Shown in pieces: positions 58,773-64,000 of a DNA stretch of 64,000 nucleotides. Numbering within the stretch: the first letter of the stretch is position 1; each line of letters begins with the position of its first letter. Below the pieces are notes generated by a model. The model saw only the letters and a program-made list of their open reading frames with translations. It ran no database searches and had not been told where the DNA came from. The stretch comes from Bolinopsis microptera (lineage: Eukaryota > Ctenophora > Tentaculata > Lobata > Bolinopsidae): positions 12,390,635-12,454,634 of the forward strand of contig NC_087079.1 in the NCBI RefSeq assembly GCF_026151205.1. Reading direction: 5' to 3'. The translations under genes were made by a program, and so were the position numbers.

Positions 58773-60355
58773 TAACAAGGGGTTGCCTAGTACTCTCTAG
58801 CTTCACACAACCCCTTAATCGTAGCATCAAACTGAATGTGGTTTGCGTTTCCTGTTTGTATGTTCCAGGCTCATTTGAAATTTCATTCGTTTATATCAGA
58901 GAACCATTTAAAAAAGCGAATAAGTACTTGAATTTGTAAATCACCAAAATGTATTACCAAATGAAGCAATGTAACTTTGCTTCCAGTCAGATTTTGTCTG
59001 GCAATAAATGCTATTGCTTACAATTCTTGTTCTCGGGGATCTGTCCAATCCCCAATGTTGGTGTTTACTGGACACATTAACATAAGATAACTCCGTCACA
59101 ATTTAGGAAGTCTTCAGCTAAATACCTAGCTCCTGTTCCATGCATTTAAATTCTGTACAGTTGAATGAGCTTATGTCCCCACCAGCATCAAAATTTTTGT
59201 CACCTTAGTGCTAAGTGCACCTTAGTGCTCTTCAGAACCATCTTTCTCATTGTCTCAAAGAAACTGTCCGCTTCTACACAGAACAGACTAGCTCTCCATC
59301 CATTAATACAGCACTGTCAGTCCTTCATTTCTTTCTTTTTCAGAGTTTCACTCCTAGATATTCTCCTCAGTAGGAGAGGATAGTTCAACCAGTATCACGG
59401 TCTTGGTATTGGTATATTTTCTAACTTTTCAATTAATTACGTAAGTTATTCATTTGCAGTCATAGGCCCAAAAATTCATTATGCAATGCCTTACAAGTTA
59501 CCATATGAATTGCATCGGCGGCCGGGAGCATTTCAAATCGCTCATCACCCAGTTCATGCTATCTCTTCCCAATACACCGCCCATTCGAGGTTAAAATCCT
59601 CAGAACTCAAACTCGCTGCTTTGCTGGAGGAATGACAGCTCTCTGAGGTGTGGTTACACAATGTGATGGCCCTGTTAAAGCTTAACGAATCTTAACATAG
59701 GTGAGATAGGTATAGGTTTAAGTAGCATTTAAGCTAGCCCAAGCTGTCGAATAAGCGTTTCGGTTATATTTTTCTCACAAGAATTCAACAGCAAACGTTT
59801 AAGAGAGCGACGGCAATTTGCTTTTGCTTCGTGGACCACCTTGCATCACTACCTTCCCTCTCTGACTGATTATCTCATCTTAGAGTTAGACAGTTCAAAT
59901 AACGCAGCTGCTGGGTTATGTGAAGAGCAGTCTACTAGGTTCTGTGGTTGTAAGTTATGAAAATGATCAAGGGAATGGAATGTTATTGATTATTTTAGTG
60001 CTTTTATATGTTTGAATTCTTATTGGATCGTATAATTTAACCATCGGCAATACAAGATAAGTAGAAATTGTAAAATTTGCAAGATTTTGTAAGATTTGCG
60101 GCATGAACGTGAAAGATTATCCGCAACGCTGCCATATTATTCGCGATTCATGCCCGGCCTTTTACTTATACAAATTCCATTTAGAAACGTGCCAAATACC
60201 TGAGGTACCTCAAAAGAGGACAATGAGAAAGTCTAATCATTAGTAAATTTACCGGCAACAGTAAAGCGGTCGTCACATTGCACTATCAAACCCAATAATC
60301 ATGAACATAGAACACACCATGTTACCATGCTAGATAAAAGCTAACAATTAACAAC
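58773..60355. other. Upstream region of the second GPCR, unassigned
   Basis: No supported exon. The GPCR start codon directly follows an acceptor-like TTCTACAG, so a non-coding first exon may lie somewhere in this stretch. Confidence 0.4.
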
Positions 60356-60365
60356 TTTCTACAGG

Positions 60366-61595
60366 ATGAATACCACGATGGACGCAAAAGAACCTTTACC
60401 ATTAATAGACGAACATGACCGAGCCGCGGATCTTGCCTTTGGAGCTACTCTCACACTTTTCTGTGTCATCGGAACAATCCTTAACATTGGAACTTTTGTG
60501 TATTTCGCAAAGCAGAAAGCCAAGACCCCGAACAAGATATATTTTAAGCGCCTGTACATGGTGATCACATTAAACGATACCCTGATTTGTTGTTCTCTTT
60601 TCCCAGTCATCCAAGCTGCCCTCACCCTGAACCGTGGCCGAAGTATCTATGGAGCTATAGAGCGCCCCACCCTGCTGTTCTTCAACACCAGCTTCTGTGG
60701 AGCTTGGGTAATAGTGTGGTGGACTGTCTCTCAGCTGTCAGTCTTTTTAGTGGGACTACTCAGCGTGTCCCGTTTTGTTGCATTAAAATATCCACAAAAG
60801 CCTCTGAAAACATGGCTGCCATTTGCCTTGCCACCAGGATTCTGCGCAGTGTTTGCCACTTGTTGGATTGTAATCGTGACAACTAAAGTCCAGTTCCCTG
60901 TGTACGGTCAGCATATCCTAACCTGCATTCTCTTCCCATTCTCGGTCTCCTCAGACGAGATACTATCCCACGCTACGGAGATACAGTTGTCTAGTGCAGT
61001 CTACACCACCCTGTTCTATGCCATTGTCCCTAGTGTCATGTTCTTGGTAATCCTCATATCCTGCGCTCTGACTATCCAACTTCTGAGGAAAAGTAACAAG
61101 AGATCAACCTCACGCGCGGGGGGCAACAAGTACACTCTGCACAGAGAAGCAGCTAAAACAGTAGTCCTGATAACAGCTGTCTACATTGTGTGTAACATTC
61201 CTCATGTTGTGTACGTGTGGATGTACATGGTGGATATTTACAGGGGTACGGAGAGTCTGGAGGAGGGGATGGTGGTGCTACAGTATTTGATAGTCTGGCA
61301 GAAAGAAGGGTTAGTGCTGACTGGGGGGACGAGCTTTCTAAGGAACTATGCGGCTCCCATAATCCATCAGTTAAGTGTTGCGTTCAACAGCATGCTCAAT
61401 CCTTTTATCTATTTGGCAAGAATGCGACAATTTAGGAGGAAGGTTCTGGAGTTCTTGAGGGGTCCCAGGAAATCAGATAAATGTCTGGTTCTAGATTTGA
61501 CTCCACACACTTCAAGTTCATCTAAGTTAAATAATGTGAAGATCCGTATTAGCATAATCGCTGAGGATCAAAAGATTTTGCGAACTGAGATTTAA
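60366..61595 (+). CDS. Class A (rhodopsin-like) GPCR, single coding exon
   Basis: A 409-residue frame with a short N-terminus carrying one glycosylation site (NTT) and seven spans at roughly 22-48, 63-88, 111-137, 150-173, 210-240, 262-288 and 329-352. Cys111 and Cys187 are placed for the usual extracellular disulfide. Span 2 has the conserved Asp (LND, 69-71). Pro279 lies in span 6 and NPFIY (345-349) in span 7. The DRY triplet is replaced by SRF (135-137), which keeps Arg. The tail is basic then Ser-rich. It would act at the plasma membrane through G proteins; ligand unknown. ATG follows TTCTACAG|G, suggesting a 5' UTR intron. AATAAA at 61604 lies only 8 bp after the stop. Nested in the phospholipase D intron. 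Confidence 0.92.
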   Translation: MNTTMDAKEPLPLIDEHDRAADLAFGATLTLFCVIGTILNIGTFVYFAKQKAKTPNKIYFKRLYMVITLNDTLICCSLFPVIQAALTLNRGRSIYGAIERPTLLFFNTSFCGAWVIVWWTVSQLSVFLVGLLSVSRFVALKYPQKPLKTWLPFALPPGFCAVFATCWIVIVTTKVQFPVYGQHILTCILFPFSVSSDEILSHATEIQLSSAVYTTLFYAIVPSVMFLVILISCALTIQLLRKSNKRSTSRAGGNKYTLHREAAKTVVLITAVYIVCNIPHVVYVWMYMVDIYRGTESLEEGMVVLQYLIVWQKEGLVLTGGTSFLRNYAAPIIHQLSVAFNSMLNPFIYLARMRQFRRKVLEFLRGPRKSDKCLVLDLTPHTSSSSKLNNVKIRISIIAEDQKILRTEI

Positions 61596-62000
61596 ATCAG
61601 GGAAATAAAGATCTGGGCGATATTTTATGCGACTGTGAGACATCAGGCTGAAATATATCTGCTCACTTGAAAATTGAATTTTAATCCAGAACAACCCTAT
61701 CCGTTAATTTCTGGAAAGATTTGGAACCCTCCTATGCAAAATCTGAATAAGGAATGAAAAGAAATTTAATAATTAATTTGAGCTATTGTTGATTACTTTA
61801 ATTTATTGTGCTGCCGGGCTACGCTGCTGACAATGGATTATATTTTGTTTCATGATGACAATACAATACAATTATTCTAATCAATTAACATATAATAGCA
61901 GATAAGCTTATCTAATTAAAAATGTCCTTAATAATTTCCTCTCAAAGCTTGAATTACAGTATTACCAATTAATACAGTGAAATTAAAAGACGATATCCGA
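61596..62000. other. Spacer between GPCR and GST-like gene
   Basis: AT-rich and non-coding; presumably holds the GPCR 3' end and promoter elements of the next gene. Confidence 0.5.
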
Positions 62001-62008
62001 TATAAAAG
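62001..62008 (+). promoter_or_regulatory. TATA box of the GST-like gene
   Basis: TATAAAAG lies 89 bp before the start codon. A start site around 62030 (CAGTATTCTCAG region) would give a leader of about 60 bases. It fits a compact, intronless and probably strongly expressed gene. Confidence 0.65.
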
Positions 62009-62089
62009 CCATTAAGACTCACATTAATCACCAGTATTCTCAGTTTTCGTTCAACTCTTGTTTTCGTTTAGACACAAACCTTTCTTACC

Positions 62090-62821
62090 ATGGATGTTGA
62101 CCTACGAACACATCACCCCAAGATCGAAGGGCCCATCCCTTACGAACGTCTCCCCAAGATAGCTAAGATGATGATAAAGTACTGCGGAGTAGAATACGAC
62201 CCCGAGCTGCACTCGCCCAGCATGCACGCAGACGATACACCCCACTGGCTGACTGACGAGGCTCAGGACGTACAGAACGTGCATGTCTACGATCTTGACG
62301 GTAAGATAACAGAGAACTTCATCCTGATGAGGTCTCTGGGCTGGATCACTAACATGATACCCAAGACCTACGAGGGAGCTATGAGGTGCGAGGAGCTGGA
62401 GACTAAGCTGTTCTACCTGATGAACAGGATGACGTGGATGATAAACAAAGTGTGCTATGATCCTGAGAAGGAGGTGTCTTATGATGATAACTACGCTAAG
62501 AACCGTTACAGCAGGAGGTTGAGACTGGAGCTGCCTAAAGTGAACGCTATGATAGCAGTGGAGTGCACCCCTCCTGGGGATCTACTCTGTGGAACCACTC
62601 CTTGTTATGCTGACTTCCTCGCGTACGCCTGTCTCTACGACTTGAAGCAGTTCGTACCTCGTTGCTTCCATGGGATCAACAACAAGCCTGTTACCATGTT
62701 CTTTAGAGCCATGGAGACCTTGCCGGAGCTGAAGGAGTGGTTTGAGGGAGAAGGGGCTAAGGGAGAGTATATCAGACCTCCTAGACCTTCTGTTACTATC
62801 CGTATTGGATACTTCGCTTAA
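62090..62821 (+). CDS. Glutathione S-transferase-like protein
   Basis: An intronless 243-residue frame with good start context (TTACCATGG). Residues 15-85 resemble a GST thioredoxin-like domain, with LPKIAKMMIKYCGVEYDPEL as its first helix region and ITENFILMRSLGW in place of the usual glutathione-binding Glu/Gln-Ser turn. Residues 95-225 resemble the all-helical domain, with TTPCYADFLAYACLYDL matching the conserved ADF helix. The catalytic Tyr near the N-terminus and the Ser of the binding turn are not evident, so it may be a non-enzymatic, crystallin-like or divergent sigma/mu-type member. Codon choice (many CTG, AAG, ATC, GTG) and GC content differ sharply from the AT-rich surroundings, which suggests high expression or an intron-free origin. 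ATTAAA at 63108 is a likely poly(A) signal. Confidence 0.78.
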   Translation: MDVDLRTHHPKIEGPIPYERLPKIAKMMIKYCGVEYDPELHSPSMHADDTPHWLTDEAQDVQNVHVYDLDGKITENFILMRSLGWITNMIPKTYEGAMRCEELETKLFYLMNRMTWMINKVCYDPEKEVSYDDNYAKNRYSRRLRLELPKVNAMIAVECTPPGDLLCGTTPCYADFLAYACLYDLKQFVPRCFHGINNKPVTMFFRAMETLPELKEWFEGEGAKGEYIRPPRPSVTIRIGYFA

Positions 62822-63308
62822 GTCGTGGATACTTCACTTTGCTTGTAGACAATTCGCTTACTTGGTGTCGGCTGATATATTTAGTGTCATTTGATGGGGA
62901 AAAAGTAACTTTTGATTTTTGAGCATTATTTTGTATGACCGAAATATTTTCCAGTTTTATCTTCGAAAAAGAATGTTGCTATGAATTTTTGCGAAGGAAC
63001 AGTTTCAACGTTTAGATCTACCATATTATTTGTTTTTTGGTATTGTACTGTATTGTAAAGTTATAAATTTGCATAGTACACTGACATTATTTGTTTAATT
63101 TGGTCTCATTAAAGCCAGAAGCTTTGATCAATTTCATTAAAATTAGTCCCGACTTTAGTTCATAGACTATGAAAGAATGGATAACAAGCCGAACTTTCGA
63201 GAAGCGATTTACGTTTGACAAAAGCAAACCAACCCATGGGCATACATAACACTTCTAAACGTAGTATAAAAAACACAGTTCTTTAAAAAGTAAAAGTAAG
63301 ATACTCAC
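62822..63308. other. 3' UTR of the GST-like gene and intron sequence
   Basis: No phospholipase D exon was found here on the minus strand, which is why the next exon is placed at 38136. Confidence 0.6.
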
Positions 63309-63736
63309 ATCACCTGAAGGCAGCTCCCCTTCCTGACAGAGGAAGTTAGGCTGGTAGCACCCCACCGCCATCTCCGTGTCCCTCCTCCCGGACATACTTC
63401 GCTGGTTGATGTTAGCGCTACCCACTATTATATACTCATCATCTGCTATTAGCATCTGGAGGGGTTACTAATTACTCTAATTACTAATTAGTCTAATTAC
63501 TAATTAGTCAGGTTAGTCTTAACAACAATGGATTCCAATTTATGTCACAAAAACAAATTAACTACAAGAAATCAAAAGATGCAAAAATCAAAACTGCCAC
63601 TCTATTTGTAAAAATATCTCCAGGATCTTAACCTTAGAATGCACGTAGATAGGGAAGCGGTTCTTTTCCCTCAGGTGGATCTCAACATCAGTCTCCGGTT
63701 CTGCTAAATCCTCTGGAATTTCATCCCCTCGTACAC
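63309..63736 (-). CDS. Plant-type phospholipase D, second HKD exons
   Basis: Two minus-strand exons, 63736-63633 and 63455-63309, join in phase 0 (AAG|GTTAAG donor, CCTCCAG acceptor). Together they encode RFPIYVHSK followed by [20 protein letters not shown], the second HxKxxxxD motif plus the [10 protein letters not shown] stretch, then [15 protein letters not shown]. The YVHSK...YQP arrangement is that of plant C2-type phospholipase D. The catalytic His, Lys and Asp are all present. The first exon starts with two bases of a split codon, so further coding exons (C2 domain, first HKD) must lie beyond the right edge of the window. Downstream exons are at 36979-38136. Confidence 0.92.
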
Positions 63737-64000
63737 CTGGGTTTCAAATGTTTTACACTTGTGTTTAATTCTAATACTGTCGATATCACAAAATTATACC
63801 TTCCAGAATTATAGTCATGGATACTCTCTGGGCTTTATTTTTTTGGCACGTGACAGATCTATCAAATGATCAGCGTGCAACAGCGACCAATCAAATCCAT
63901 AAATCATTGTCATGTGTCAAAACATGGTATAAGAAATTATTACTATCCTACCGATGCAGTAAAATGATAGATAATCAGTCGGGTGGGTGTCGAGTCCTTC
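63737..64000. other. Upstream phospholipase D intron, truncated by window edge
   Basis: No exon was identified in the last 264 bases. Confidence 0.5.

Larger units (their letters stand above)
38137..63308 (-). other. Predicted 25.2-kb phospholipase D intron with nested genes
   Basis: The exon ending at 63309 (donor GTGAGT) codes up to GELPSGD in phase 0. The exon starting at 38136 (after TTTCAG) continues VAAFRKSLW in phase 0. In plant-type enzymes these segments are adjacent, with nearly the same spacing between YQP and FR (18 residues here against 17 in plant sequences as I recall them). No other exon carrying either segment was seen in between. The interval holds four plus-strand genes and an 8.6-kb LTR retrotransposon. 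A mis-assembly cannot be excluded from sequence alone. Confidence 0.72.

Overview
This window reads as AT-rich nuclear DNA from an animal. It has GT-AG introns, two class A (rhodopsin-type) GPCR genes, a non-LTR reverse transcriptase, an LTR retrotransposon, many inverted-repeat DNA transposons and long satellites. Family resemblance and the plant-type phospholipase D suggest an early-branching marine invertebrate such as a cnidarian, but that lineage guess is weak. No rRNA, tRNA or CRISPR was seen.

The window has two halves. Positions 1 to about 36,000 are almost all repeats. They include a duplicated block (1-782 and 5907-6690), a TIR transposon carrying a three-exon ORF (783-3244), nested MITEs, a degenerate hAT transposon (4102-5687), a TTAA-flanked foldback element (7911-9282), a foldback family with GGACATTA half-sites repeated from 10.7 to 27.2 kb, a (TCC)n block (23.2-25.7 kb), a mariner relic, and a LINE fragment (34.5-36.0 kb). 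The one clear host gene here is a GPCR (30276-31702) with an apparent frameshift in its N-terminal region. Positions 18.7-20.75 kb look like poor-quality sequence.

From 36,979 to 63,736 the window is organised around a minus-strand gene for a plant-type phospholipase D. The exons with the second HKD motif lie at 63,309-63,736 and the C-terminal exons at 36,979-38,136. They join in frame across a predicted intron of about 25.2 kb. Inside that intron, all on the plus strand, are four genes: a type I membrane protein (38969-41543), a 12-TM MFS transporter (50534-53916), a second GPCR (60366-61595) and an intronless GST-like gene (62090-62821). An 8.6-kb LTR retrotransposon (41878-50441, TSD CTTTT) lies in the same intron and ends 92 bp before the transporter start codon. 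It shows no recognisable gag or pol but has an ORF with a coiled coil, a membrane segment and a Cys-rich motif just before its 3' LTR.

Two minisatellites have grown from pieces of the transporter gene: a 38-bp unit copying a splice acceptor and a 53-bp unit copying the stop-codon region. All exon models come from reading frame, splice sites and phase agreement only. No transcript or database support was available.
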